A stretch of 64,000 bases of DNA, from the NCBI GenBank assembly GCA_009823505.1, contig VZQC01006876.1, forward strand, positions 3,056,781 through 3,120,780, read 5' to 3'. The notes beneath the pieces are model-generated. The model was given only the letters and a program-made list of their open reading frames with translations, was not told the origin of the DNA and made no database searches. The stretch comes from Rhizomys pruinosus. Lineage: Eukaryota; Chordata; Mammalia; Rodentia; Spalacidae. Each line of letters opens with the position of its first letter. Position 1 is the stretch's first letter. The position numbers were made by a program, and so were the translations under genes. This document shows, piece after piece, positions 43,440 to 55,600 of this stretch.

Positions 43440-43642
43440 CTGGCAGTGGTGTTGTGTGTGACAACCACGTGTCAGTTGCCGTGGCCGGCGGTAGAGTTAG
43501 AAAGAGGGTCTCGGACTCCCACTGAAACTGGAGTTTCAGACGGTTCTTGGCCCACCATGTGGGTATGTGGGATTTTGAACCCGGGTCCTACTGTAAGCGC
43601 GGCGTCACGGCGCTCTTACCGCTAGTGCACCATCTCTCCAGC
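43440..43642 (-). mobile_element. B2 SINE in block B
   Basis: Counterpart of the block A B2 at the same L1 position (gtggccggcggtagagttag ... gcaccatctctccagcatcc), with different indels. Confidence 0.78.
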
Positions 43643-45374
43643 ATCCGGAAAGTAACACTTTGTAAGTCATGTTTCTGCATTCAGCTCAGTCTCCTAATCC
43701 TCACTTTGTTGGAAGAGTCTCTGTTCAAGACTCTTTAGCCTCCATCTATATGAGTGGGTCGGGATTTCATCTGTTTTCTTTTTCTTTTGTCTTTTTAAGT
43801 ACGCTTATATTCTTGGAAAAGGAAATTCCAATATGCTTTGTCAGAACGTATCTAGCGTGCATGGAAGTTTCCTCCCACTCTGTGGGTTTTCTCTTTCATT
43901 CTCTTTTGATTGTTTTCTTTTGATTGTACTAGAAGACATCTGTTTGAGTTTAATTGATGGTACCACATTTGTCCAATTGTCAAACCTTAATTCTTCCCAG
44001 CTTGCTGTTCTGAGTTTAGAAAGTCATTTTTTCCTACACCTATGCAGTTGTCTTATGTCTTGGTGTGACCAACTTTTCCTTCTATCACCTTCAGCACGTT
44101 GGTTTGATGGTTATCACCATTGAGAGTCTGGAGTTAAACTTTATATACCAGGGGTGAGGAAGGTTAGGGAGTGAGGTTTTTTTTTATTTTTTTTCTTCTA
44201 CAATGGTTGATCCATTTATGTTTTGAACCAACACCACTTGCTGAAAGATGTTGTTATTCCTCCCACTGGTGTATGTCTATTTGGCCCCCCTTGTCAAGTA
44301 TTGAGGGTGGTCTGAAATGAACATTGTTATGTGCATTTAACGAGTTGCGATTTCAGATTATGTTTTCATAGGACTATCAGGTCATGTTTATGGTGCCACA
44401 CGTGAAACCGTGGGATGTTTGTTGTGAGTGCTATAAGATAGCCTTTAATATAGCTTGAAGTCGGTATACGACGATCACCTCCTGTATTGCTCTTTTCACT
44501 TCAGGAGGCTGTTTTTTGAGACTATTTCGGGGGTACTTTTGCTGTTTTTCACAAAGAATTTAAGTGCTTTTTTTTTTGCAAAGCCCTGTGAAGAAAACTC
44601 TCAGGGATTTTTTTAAATTGGGAGCAATTTTCATTTTAAATTTATTTACAAGAGTTTTGAGCGTAGAAGTGGAATTTTTGCTATATTTAATTCCCAATCC
44701 ATGAGCATGGGGGTTTTCCTTCTATCTGGTTCTTCTTCAATTGTCATTCTTACAGAGAGGTTTTAAAATTTCGTTTCCGTTCTAGTAGAGATCTTTGTTG
44801 TTCTTTAGGTTTTTTGTCTTGTTCCTAAGGTATTTTATTATTTTTTTGAGGCTATATCGTGAATGGGTAAGTTCCTTTATTGCTTGCTTCGTTGGCTTGT
44901 TGTTGGATGTACTAAGAACGGCTTATTGATTTTTCTAGGTAATTTTATATCCTGCCACCTTTACTGAAGTCTCTTATTGTTTCTAGGAGTTTTCTGGGTG
45001 GAGTTTCTACTACTATCACCTTAACACATCCCCAATTCTTCTCGCCACAAGGGCTAGGTCTTGACTTTCTTTTTCAGTTAGTTTTACTCCTTTTAATTTC
45101 CTTTATTCTGCCTTTATTTCCCTGGAAAATGTTTCAAGCACTATATTGGGAAAGGGAAGTGGGTGACAGGGGGCAGCCTTGCCAAGCTTTCTTCTTTTTA
45201 CTGAGGGAATGCTTCATGTCGTTTCCCCATTTAGGGACGATTATTGGCCTGTATGGTTTCTTGCCTATATGGCTATTTGATTACATTTGAGGGAATCGAG
45301 TCCTCAAATCCATTCCCCTAGAAGACTTTAAGGGGGCATAAGTGGAATGTGCTGCGACATTTGTTCAAAGGCTT

Positions 45375-45377
<3 letters not shown>

Positions 45378-45444
<67 letters not shown>
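45378..45444. repeat. Poly-T run of about 66 in block B
   Basis: Stands where L1-1 has ordinary ORF2 sequence near 13150. Block A has several shorter T-runs at the same place, so this is probably a sequencing or consensus artefact. Confidence 0.85.
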
Positions 45445-45446
<2 letters not shown>

Positions 45447-45720
45447 TACTTTTATTTGAGTTTATATTTATGTTATTTATGTGTTGAACCATCCCTGCAT
45501 CTTGGTATGACATCCATTGGTCACTGATGGATGATCTTCTTGATGGGGAATCTGGATGCGATTTGCAAGTATCACCTACTTTTAGAATTTTTGCATCTTA
45601 TTCAATTAATGGCATGGGTCTTTATAGTTATACATCCTTTTGGTTGTATTATCTTTGCCTCGGTTTTAGGTTTAGACTAGAGTGATGTTGGTCGGTGGAT
45701 AGAAGGAATTTGGGAAATTC

Positions 45721-45757
<37 letters not shown>

Positions 45758-45775
45758 CACAAAAACAAACAAACA

Positions 45776-46550
45776 AACAAACCCTTTACATCCCACTATA
45801 GAGACACCTGCTCACACATGTTCATTGCTGCTGTGTTCACAGTAGCCGGGAAAGGAAACAACCTGGATGTTCATAACTGATGAACGGATAATGGAAGTGT
45901 GGTATATCTATACAATGGAATATTATTTACCTGTTAAGAATAATGAAATTGGGCCTGAAGAGCTGGCTCAATGATTAATAGCACTGGCCGTACTTACAGA
46001 GGATCTGGGTTTGGTTCCCAGCACCTATATGGTGGTTAACACCCATCTGTAACTCTGGTTCCAGGGATTCTGATGCCATCTTCTGACCTCTGTGGGCATT
46101 TCATGCACATGACGCACTTACATACATGTAGCCAAGACATTCATACACATAAAATAAAAATAAAATATTTTTTAATTTAAAAAAGAATTAAAAAATTATG
46201 AAATTCACAGGTAAATGGGTGGAGCTAGAAACAATAATCCCAACGGAACCCAGACCCAGACAGAAATGTCGCAAGGTCTCTCTTATACCTGGATGCTAGC
46301 TTTGAATCTTTAGGTATATGTGTTTCAACTGGAAAATCCATAGAGGTCAGGAAACTAGTTACGGTTCATGGGGGGGGGTTTCGTGGGAGGAAAAATAGAA
46401 TTCGTGATATAAAAGGAGGAAAGGGGAGGAATTAGGGCTAAGAAGGGTATGATGGGGTGAGGAGTAGGAGGTTAGGGTGGAGGAGGGTAGGGAGGGATAA
46501 ATAACGCTTAAGGCCTTTTGAGAAGTCCTATGGCAGCCTACTACTGTAGA
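45776..46550 (+). mobile_element. Older rodent L1 3' end (Lx-like)
   Basis: ORF2 C-terminal wording (tatacaatggaatattattt) continues after a B2 insertion into ggtaaatgggtggagctaga. A G-rich 3'UTR follows, then ggccttttgagaagtccta. Cleaner than L1-2/L1-3 but of a different, older family. No intact frame. Confidence 0.75.
45954..46190 (+). mobile_element. B2 SINE inside the older L1
   Basis: Moderately diverged B2. The word atgaaatt on both sides (ends at 45953; recurs near 46198) is its probable TSD. Confidence 0.88.
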
Positions 46551-46567
46551 AGCTGGGTTTGTTTTTG

Positions 46568-46712
46568 TGTTTTTTTTGGAATTTCTGAGACGGAGTCTTC
46601 ATTTTTTTCCAGCTGCCCTGGAGCTTGCTCTGTAGACCAGTCTGGCCTTGAACTCACAGAGATCTGCCTGCCTTTGCCTCCCAAGTGCTGGGATGAAAGG
46701 TATGCCTGGCTT
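46568..46712 (-). mobile_element. B1 SINE
   Basis: Inverted B1 (tctgagacggagtcttcatt ... aagtgctgggatgaaaggta). Confidence 0.88.
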
Positions 46713-47118
46713 TCTTTTTTACTTTGAAAGAAGAGAAAAATATAATTTATTAACTTTCACAGGTTCTTAGATGGGACCCTTATTGACAAAGGACTGAGTA
46801 GCAGCACCAGAGAAGCAAGCATCTGTCCCCCTGTCATTGGAGGGAAGCAGTTCTCCCTCAGAGCAGTGACTTGGGACTCTGCTCCAAACGGTAGTTTAAC
46901 AAAGCAACCACCAAGCTAGCAAGACAAAAGGAGTGAATTGTTCAAAGCCTCAGGTACCAGAGGCAAAGGAAAGCACTGGTGTGGGCTTGCAGAGTCTCAG
47001 GTGTCCTTCAGGCCTCAACGAGGGAAGAGGTCTACCTCTGACAGGAGAAGGAAAGGGTGAAAGGGTTTGTGTCAGTGTCCTGATGTCCTCTGCCTGGCAG
47101 AGTCCCCTGACCAAGGGC
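46713..47118. other. Unique intergenic sequence
   Basis: No gene or repeat recognised. Confidence 0.5.
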
Positions 47119-48647
47119 CCTCCTGCCTTCTTCTTCTTCTTCTTCTTCTTCTTCTTCTTCTTCTTCTTCTTCTTCTTCTTCTTCTTCTTTTTTTTAATAA
47201 AAATCCAACTTTATTGAACAGAGGAATAGATGAATTTTCAAATGATTTTTGCATTATAGCTAATTTAACAAGCCATCTAATCCATCACCTTAATTACCAT
47301 ATTGATGCTCATCTGTTTCTTTCATTTGTATTTTGTTTCAATTTTATATTCATAGATATATTTAAATCTATGCAGGAATATTTATGATCTGATCAGCAAT
47401 ACATGATCTGGCATGGCGTATACATTGTTAAATTGGTAATAAAGGATCTATTTCTCTGTAATAGCTTTCAATTTCATGTACAAATTTAAATTTTATGCAA
47501 AAATTCTAGGTAAGTTCTTATATTAGCAGGAGCTGATGTCAATTACAGTAAGCAAGCAACTTTATTTTCTAATTCCCAGGCAAATAAAAATATAAAACAG
47601 CTTTTTCATTATGCAAGACTTTCTTTTTACAATTCAACAAGAATGCCATATAACTCTTTTAAGATGACCAGGGTGCTAATGGAGGAGGTTTAATAAGTGT
47701 ACTTATCTAAATTAAATCCTCCAGTAAGAAATGGAGAATTTGCTCCCTTTACTTAGAACAAGGCTGTAGTTATCTGTCAAATTTTGTGTGCAGTCTAACA
47801 GCATTTCCTTATTGAAAACATCAGTATTTCCACATCATAGTTCCCCCCAAAACTTGAAAATCTCATTCTGAGTCTCCTTTGGCTTGCGTCTCTCTTCATT
47901 CCACCCAGGCTTTATTAATAGTTAGCTTCATGTCATCATCTCCATCATCATAAATTTTCTGTAGAACATTCATTAATCCTTCACTAGGATCTGTTTCAGG
48001 CCTTCTGTCTTTCTCTTTGCAGTCTTTTTCAACCTGAGTCAAGTTCCCATCTTGTGTTTTCTGCTTTCTTTTTACATAAGACAATAACTGTATCAGTCTT
48101 AACTTTTTTGGAACTGCCTTCCACAGAAATGGGTTTCAAAAGACTGTTCACAATCATGGAGTAACTCTTACCATTTAGATTCTTCACCAAAAGATCAAAT
48201 GACCTCTCTTTGAAATGTACCTGCACGTTCTCAGTGGAAGCCTGATGAACTCCAGTTAAGGTAATGTAGATTTTCACACTTATCTGACTGATCCCAGCCA
48301 TAACTACTGGTCTTCACCGTGTAACCCGTTGTGACGGGAGCAGCCATCACAGCTGGCTTTTCATTGTCAAGAAGTTTTGGTTTCTTCTGTGACTTCTGCT
48401 GCATCTTGTTCTTTATTTCTGTCTCAATCTTAGATTTCTCACCAGTAAGAGCATCACACACTCTCTTCCTAGTGGACTTCTCCAACAACATTTTTACCTC
48501 TTCTAGGTGTTTCTGCAACTCCTGCAAAGTTGAAGCCATGACCTGGCGTGTGAGGCCGAAGGCCAGGCTGCAGCCTTGCACCGGAGCACATGGGAGTGTA
48601 CAAGCTGCCCCAGCTACACTCACACAGGACGCCTCTCCTCCTGCCTT
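47119..48647 (-). pseudogene. CACYBP: Processed pseudogene of CACYBP (calcyclin-binding protein / SIP)
   Basis: An intronless, A-tailed mRNA copy. CACYBP links Siah1 to SCF-type ubiquitin ligation and binds S100 proteins. The start codon is at 48539 ([20 protein letters not shown]) and similarity runs to NKAWVE near 47899, about the family's usual 228 residues. The frame is broken by losses of about two bases near 48279 (after DQSDK) and 48042 (after NTRW). A stop replaces the Ser after NKAWVE at about 47896. The 5' leader reaches about 48636. The 3'UTR ends with AATAAA (complement near 47210-47215) and a tail that decayed into (GAA)n. An 11-bp repeat cctcctgcctt at 47119-47129 and 48637-48647 is the TSD. 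Reading frames and tail make it clearly non-functional. Confidence 0.95.
47130..47190. repeat. (TTC)n microsatellite from a retrocopy A-tail
   Basis: On the minus strand this is (GAA)n following A8, i.e. the expanded tail of the CACYBP retrocopy. Confidence 0.92.
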
Positions 48648-48871
48648 TTAACTGTGTTTAGCTTCAGGGTCCTTGATGCATAGATAGGAGTATTTTGGTT
48701 TCCATTACCGCCCACCTCTCCTTTTGCTCCTTGGGCCCTTTGGCCTGGAGTCTTCAGCCTTTAGTGTCTATGGAAGCTTCCTCATTCCGGACTCTCACTC
48801 TCCCTACAAGCATGGCTTCCTTCCTTCTTCCAAACACCATATCTGGTACCCAACCCCTACCTTCTCTCTCT

Positions 48872-48950
48872 GTGCTGGGGATGAACTCAGGACCTCACAG
48901 GCCCAGCAAGTGCTCCACCACTCTGTTACTGAGCCACACATCAGCCTTTT
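48872..48950 (-). mobile_element. ID-like SINE
   Basis: Inverted ID unit (ctgtgctggggatgaactca ... actgagccacacatcagcc). Confidence 0.65.
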
Positions 48951-48991
48951 CTGTACCCCAAATACTATATTTTTTGATAGTCTTCATTGGC

Positions 48992-49102
48992 TTTTTTTTT
49001 GAGACAGGGTCTCCTTTTAGTCCCAGCTGGCCTGGAGCTTGCTCTGTAGACCAGGCTGACCTTGAACTCACAGGATTAAAGGTGTGGACCACCACGCCTG
49101 GC
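48992..49102 (-). mobile_element. B1 SINE with internal deletion
   Basis: Inverted B1 lacking the agatctgcctgcctctgcct box; otherwise close to consensus. Confidence 0.88.
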
Positions 49103-49204
49103 ACTAAAGACAGTTGTTAGCTGCCATGTGGGTGCTAAGAATCGAACCCGGGTCCTCTGCAAGAGCAGTCAGTGCTCTTAACTGCTGAGTCATCTCTCCA
49201 GCCC
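49103..49204 (-). mobile_element. B2 SINE, 5' half only
   Basis: Inverted B2 head and core directly abutting the B1, the same B1/half-B2 arrangement as at 6670-6916. Confidence 0.88.
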
Positions 49205-49212
49205 CTCTTCTT

Positions 49213-49350
49213 CCTTCTTTTTTTTTTTTTTTTTTTGTCTTTTTTCAGCCAGGTCTCTCCTCTGCAGCCCCAGCTGTCCTGGAACTATGTAGACCAGGCT
49301 GGCCTTGAACTCACAGAGATCCACCTGCCTCTGCCTCCCAAGGACTTATT
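49213..49350 (-). mobile_element. B1 SINE
   Basis: Inverted B1 with long T-run and deletion around ggaactatgtagacc. Confidence 0.88.
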
Positions 49351-49419
49351 TCTTATAGTAGAAGTTAAGCTCTTTGAATAAAGATTCATTCCTATTTTTA
49401 TTTATTCATTTATTCTTTC

Positions 49420-49484
49420 TTGTGGTGCTGCGGGGTGTAACTGAGCTTCACTCTTGCTAGGTTCATGCTATACCACTGAAACAT

Positions 49485-49516
<32 letters not shown>
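49420..49516 (-). mobile_element. ID-like SINE with (TC)n
   Basis: Inverted ID-type unit (tgtggtgctgcggggtgtaa ... accactgaaacatg) followed by a (TC)n microsatellite at 49488-49516. Confidence 0.55.
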
Positions 49517-49518
<2 letters not shown>

Positions 49519-49896
49519 AAAATACAGGGAAAGCTTTACAATTCTCAGCTTAACTAAGGGAGCTCAGGGCCTGTCGCTAGTGTTGCCTGAATTAAATGGT
49601 AACTTCTTTTGGCAGCATTGAGTTTTTCCAAGATTCTAGGGGGTTAGTTTTTCTCAGGGACTGAGACTAGAGCTAGGAATTCAATATGAGTAACTCAATT
49701 AATTATGAAGATACTCTGGTAATTTATTTGGACATCACACATGAAGATCCCTATGTATATTATATAGTAATAAAATTTGTGTTCTTTTATTATTAATCAG
49801 CTCTCAAATTGAGTTTCTAGATCTAGTCAAAGTTCCCACATGAGGACTACTGGGAGCAGAGGGGTTCTATTCTTCTGTTACAAGTGGGGCCAATCC
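49517..49896. other. Unique intergenic sequence
   Basis: AT-rich unique DNA without a recognised gene. The last 40 bases may already belong to the following L1. Confidence 0.45.
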
Positions 49897-52556
49897 GAGA
49901 TCTCCTGAACCCAGCGGAAGGAAGAGGGAGAGACAGATTTGAGATCTCCTGAGCCAGCGGCTGGTGCCAGGGCGCGGGCTGAAAAGCTCCCCCCAACTGA
50001 GATTACGAAGAAGCATCTGAAGGAGGCAAGCAAAGCAAGCCTTCAAGACAGTGAAGAGCATTTAGGACTCACATGTTAGTATACAGGCAAGGAGAAGCCC
50101 ATCATGCCAGGATGACAAAGAAGAGACTACACTGAAAGAAAGGGCAGGATAATTCCCACACCAAGCTTTACCAACCCTAATGGGAAGACCCCTTGCAGGT
50201 GGGGAATCCCTCCGGAGATGCCCCAGGACAAAGACATCAGAAACACAAATTGGGAAACATACTAAACAACTACAAGATCATAAAAGAGAACAAATTAAAG
50301 AACTAAGAAAAGAGAGATGAGGAACTCAAGAAGGACTGGAGGAGAGAGAGAGAGAGAGAGGAGAGAGAGAAGAGAGAGAGAGAAGAATGACTAAGCTCCA
50401 GAAGGAAAGTAATAAACACTGAAAAGATCCCATGCTTGAAAAAGATAAAGAGAAACCAACCAGCGAACAAAAGAGCTACAAAAGAGATCGAGAAGCTCCA
50501 AAAAAGGAAATAGAAAACACTCAAAGAAATAGAGAGAGAAAATGAACAAAGGAAATCAAACACTCATCCATTCAAGAGGAAAGGAATGGAAAAAAGCTCA
50601 GGAAGCAGAATGGAAGGAAGAGAAACAAAGAATATCCAGACCTGGAAGATAACACAAGAACAACTAAACAACCTTCAAGGAAGATTATGAAAAAATTTTT
50701 AAAAATACACAAAAATGAACAACCAGGAGCTGTGGGACACTATTGAAAGAAGTCAAACCTCTGCGGATCATTAGGAATAGAGGAAGGAGAAGAATCCCAA
50801 GTAAGAATTGGATTGATCAGATTCTTCAACAGATAAATAGATGAAAACTTCCCCAGACTAAAAAAGACAAACCAATACCAATACAAGAAGCAACATTAGA
50901 AACTCCAACAGACAAGATCAGAAAAGAAATTCTCCACACCACATCTAGTTATGACACCCCAAAACAAAGACAAAAATCTTTAAAGCGACAAGAGAAAAAC
51001 AACAACAAGTGAACCTATAAGGGAAACCATCAGAATTAATACAACGGACTTCTCATCCAAACTCATGAAGCCAAGAAAGAACCTGGACAAGCATCTCCAG
51101 TGTAAGGGACTATGAGATGCCAACACAGCGATTACAAAAAAAAAAAAAAACCAAACAAAAAAATTCAATCACTAGTGAAGGAGAAGGAAAATTTTCCATG
51201 ACATAAACAACTTGAAAGAATACATGTCCAGAAAACAACGCCTTACAGAGAGAAAATACTTGAAGCAAATTCAAAGAACAGAAGAAAGGAGCACCCACCC
51301 CAGGCACTAGAAGGGAAATACAATTAGTAAAGCATAACTTCAAAGTAGAAACCTAACACCAAAAGCCATCATGGATAATAAAGGCAAAAGGAAGCAACAC
51401 AAACGCTGATCAGTGTCAGTAACCTTAAATATAAATAGACTAATTATCCCCACTCAAAAGACATAGACTGGGAGACATGCTTAGGAAACAGAATCCATCG
51501 AATATTGCTGTCTACCAAGAAAAAAACACATCTTACCTCAAGAGACAGGGCACCACCTTAAAGTGAGCAGGTATGGAAAAAAATATTCCAAGCAAAATGG
51601 TACCTAAGAAAGCAAGTTTATAAAAAAAAAAAAAAATTCAAATACGGAAAAAATAGACTTCAAAGTAAAAGAAATCAGAAGAGACAAGAAAGCCATTACA
51701 TCTTCATCAAAGGATACAATAACCACAGAAGATTTTCACAATTATGAATATATATATGTCCCAAATTCTGGTGGCACCAGAGACTTATATAAAGACATAT
51801 TCTCCAGGGCCTAGAATCACAGCGACTAACCCCAGCACCACCTTTAGTTAGTGGGATGGGATTTCAATTATCCCCACTGGAGTCCTTTTGGATAGGCTGG
51901 TCAACAGGGACAAATGAAAATAACAGAAGAACCATTCTGAACTTCCGTGAACGCATATGATACCCAAATGACCTCATAGACCGTCTACCAATAGACTACC
52001 ATCATTCCCTAATACCAGAGAATTACACTTTCTACTCAGACCCCATGGACACATTACTTCAAAATTGACCCACATCCTGGGACACAGAAGAAACTCAAAA
52101 ACACAAAAAGATTTGAAATAATTTTCATGCATCCTGTCAGACCACAGTCAATAAGGCTCAACATCAACCACCAGGACAAGCCCTCCCTTGCCTACTAAGG
52201 AACATGGAGACATAAGACATACACACTCTCTGAAATAATGAATGGTCAAGGAGAGAGATAAAGAAAAGAAATAAATACATTCCTGGAACTGAAATGACAC
52301 AGACACACAACACAACCAATAACCTATGTATACCTTTAAAAGCAGTCCTTAAGGAGGGAAGTTTATAGCCCTAGTGCCTACATTAGAGAAAAAAACAGAA
52401 AAGGCAAAATGTCTACTCACAGCTAAGCACTTACAACAATCTAAAAACCAAAAAACAAAAAACAAGAAAAGAAAAAAATAAAAAAAACAGAGAAAACAAA
52501 AAAAAAACAGAAAAAAACAATCAGAAAAACAAAAAAAATAAAAAAAAGAAAAAGTT

Positions 52557-52603
<47 letters not shown>

Positions 52604-55600
52604 AGACTCTAAGCCCAGTTAACAAAAAAAAAGGAAAAACTCCAAAATCAATACAATTCGTGAGTGAAGAGAGGAAACTAATCACAACGTTACAAGTGAA
52701 AAGATCCTAGAATATTAATATTGGCGAATAATTAACAAGAAACCTTTATTATCTAGCCAAGTTTCGAAAACCTACGAAGAAATGGAAATGAATATCTAGG
52801 AAAACCTGGAAGAAACCACCAAAGCTTGACGCAAAGAAGCGAGACAGCAGCTTAAAAAAGACCCAACATATGAAGATAATAGAGGATGTAGAAGAAGCCT
52901 CCACAACTAACATAAGCCCAGGCCCAGATGGTTTCACAGCAGAATTCTATATAAACATTTCAAAAAAGACCAACAACATTTCATAATCTAAAAAAAAAAA
53001 AAAAGAATAACAAATACAGAGGGAATTCTCCCAAATTCTTCTATGGAAGCCAACATCACTCTATTTACCACAACCAAGCAAAACTCCAACTAAAAAGGAG
53101 AATATTAATAGACCCCTATCTCCCTCATGAACCACAAGATTGAACACAAAATTCTCAACAGAATACTGGAAAAATCGTATCAGACCACATTCAAGAAGAA
53201 TCATCCATCATTGACCAAGATTGGATTCATTACCAGAGATGCAGGGGAGGTTCTAACATACGAACAATCAAAATAAACATTACATCAAATCACGATAAAG
53301 CGGAATCAAAAGACAAAAACCACACCATCATCTCAATTTGATGCTGAAAAAGCCTTTGACAAAATCCAGGCTCCTTCATGCTTAAAGTGTCCAGAAGGGA
53401 ATTGGATTGGAGGGATCAATTCTCTCAATTAATCAATGAGCTATATACAGGAACACCACAGCCAATATCATCCTAAATGTGTGGGATAATCGACAGGAAC
53501 TATTCTCCATTTTAAATCGGTTAAGACTCGGAAAGGCTTGCCACCCTATCATTCACATCTCCTTTCATATATTAGTGCTTTGAAATCCACTGCTTAGTTA
53601 TGCCTAAAAGCAAGAAAAGGATATATTTAAACGGGTAAGTTTATTAATTGGAAAAGAGGATAGTTCAAACTATCCCTGATGTTTGCTGTATATATATGAT
53701 TTGTTTAGCTGTTAAGGGATGCAAATAAACATACCATCCAGAAACTTCACAAACTTTCCTAGAAAACTGATGATTGAACAGATCCAGCAATCGTCAGGCA
53801 ATAGTGGCAGCGAATACAATAATTAACCTTAAAAAAATCATGGCTTTTTCTTACACCAAGAACAAGCAACTGGGAAAGAATTCAAAAGACCTTCCCACTC
53901 ACAATACCTTCAACAACAGAATAAGAAGTACCTGAGGAACTCAAACCCTAAACCAATAACCACCAAAGACCTTCTATAACAAAAATTTTAAAGACCCTTT
54001 AAAGAAAGAAATCTGAAGAAAGTGATACTCTCAGTAAAGATGTAACAAAAGCCCTCTGCGATGCTCAATTGGGATTTGAGGAAAATTAACATTGTTCAAT
54101 TAAGATGTCCTGATTTACCAAAACTCTTGTTATAGATTTAATGCAATCCCAATCAAAAAAATCCTCTAAGAGTGTCTTCCCACATGGCTTGTAGAGACAA
54201 AAAGTTCTTATATTCAGGTTTGGATAAAACAAAAAGACCCCCGCAAAATACTCCAAAACAACCGGCTGAGTGAACAAGAGTACCACAGAGGGAGTCTCTA
54301 TACCAGATTTTAAAACTATCACTACAGGGTTATAGTCATTATAAAGACAGTCTTGTACTGCCCAAAAACAGAACTGTTGACCAATGGACAAAACCAAAGA
54401 TCCAAATTCTTGGCACAATAACAATGTTTCAGCCATCTCATATTTGCAAGGGGCCAAGAAAACCACAATGGAGAAAGACAGCAATCTTTAGCAAGTGGTG
54501 TTGGCAAAAACTGGATCACCACTTTGTAGAAGAAGAAATTAAACCCCTAACCTGCCCTGTACAAAGTCACTCCAGATGGATTAAAGCACTCAACGTGAAA
54601 CCCCAAACTCTGAAGGCAGTATAGAAGAAACCAAGTTGCATCAGATAAACAAGACATAGGCGTTAGAAAAGACTTCCTAAGATCAGACGCACTGCTGCAC
54701 AAAGAATTAAGTTGACAATTTAGACAAATGGAGATCTCTCATCATAAACTGCATCAAAGCTTCCGTTACATTCAAAAAGAAACAATCAAGGAATGTTGCA
54801 AGAGAAATCCACAAGATGGAGAAACCTTCACTCAAACATCGTGACAAACATTTGATTTCCAAAATAATCAAAACTACTCAAAATAAACAAACGAAAAAAG
54901 AAAACAATAACCCACTCAATAGATGGAGCAAAAGATTATTCCTCTGAGAGCCACAGATGAGTGCTCATTCACATGCGCGAATTAGTAGACTGCAGATGAG
55001 TAGATCCTTAACTAACGCTTCCAGCAGAACTCTGTGCCTGACACAAAAGTCTACCTAAACTGATATATAGGAAGAAGTGCAATCATAATACCTACACTTT
55101 CAATGGATTATAAGTCTCCTATACTCTGGCCTGTAAATAAGAGACTGCTTAGTGGAACCAAATAATTCCTCACTATTAACAGCATCACGCTCATTAGGTA
55201 GGTGAGGTGATAAGGGTTTGTCGAAGGGCTACCAGACGGGTAAATCTTACTCAATGACCGGTGCGTTGAGTAGGGAAATTGAAACCTCGTTAAGCACCTA
55301 GTGAGCTCCCTGTGGTGAAGATTCGAGGACTGTTGGTCAAGCGCCAGCGTTGAGAAGACTATGCGAACATAGAGAGCTGGGTATGGCCAGACTCCCGGAG
55401 GCTCGCCTACACTCCTGCGGTGCAGTGTACCCTCAAGGAGCTGTACTGCCACACGGAGACAGGAATTACATTGCCATCCAAGGATTCCAAGGTTCTCCAA
55501 CCAACTCCGTTCCATTGTGCTCATCATGGATTGCAGCTTCCCGACGTATCACTCCCCACCACTAGCAAGACCAGAGCTGATGCGCAAACCCTAAAATGCT

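Larger units (their letters stand above)
39970..45723 (-). mobile_element. LINE-1 3' half, reversed, duplicated and noisy (L1-3, minus part)
   Basis: T-run near 39980, then L1 3'UTR and ORF2 tail wording in minus orientation (40060-40670). Two long blocks follow (A 40845-43276, B about 43330-45723), each carrying L1 3'UTR start, a minus-strand B2, then ORF2 from L1-1 position about 11700 to about 13450. It ends at ggaatttgggaaattcc, exactly where the plus half (to 39797) left off. Indels occur every few bases, so no ORF is readable. Confidence 0.82.

Noticed and set aside
37699..45723. Twin-primed (5'-inverted) L1
   Set aside because: In twin priming the A-tail is at an outer end and the inverted 5' part lies on the other side. 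Here the A-tail is internal, so a flipped assembly piece fits better.
46371..46500. Promoter-like G-rich region
   Set aside because: It is the G-rich 3'UTR of an older L1, with no CpG enrichment or gene following.
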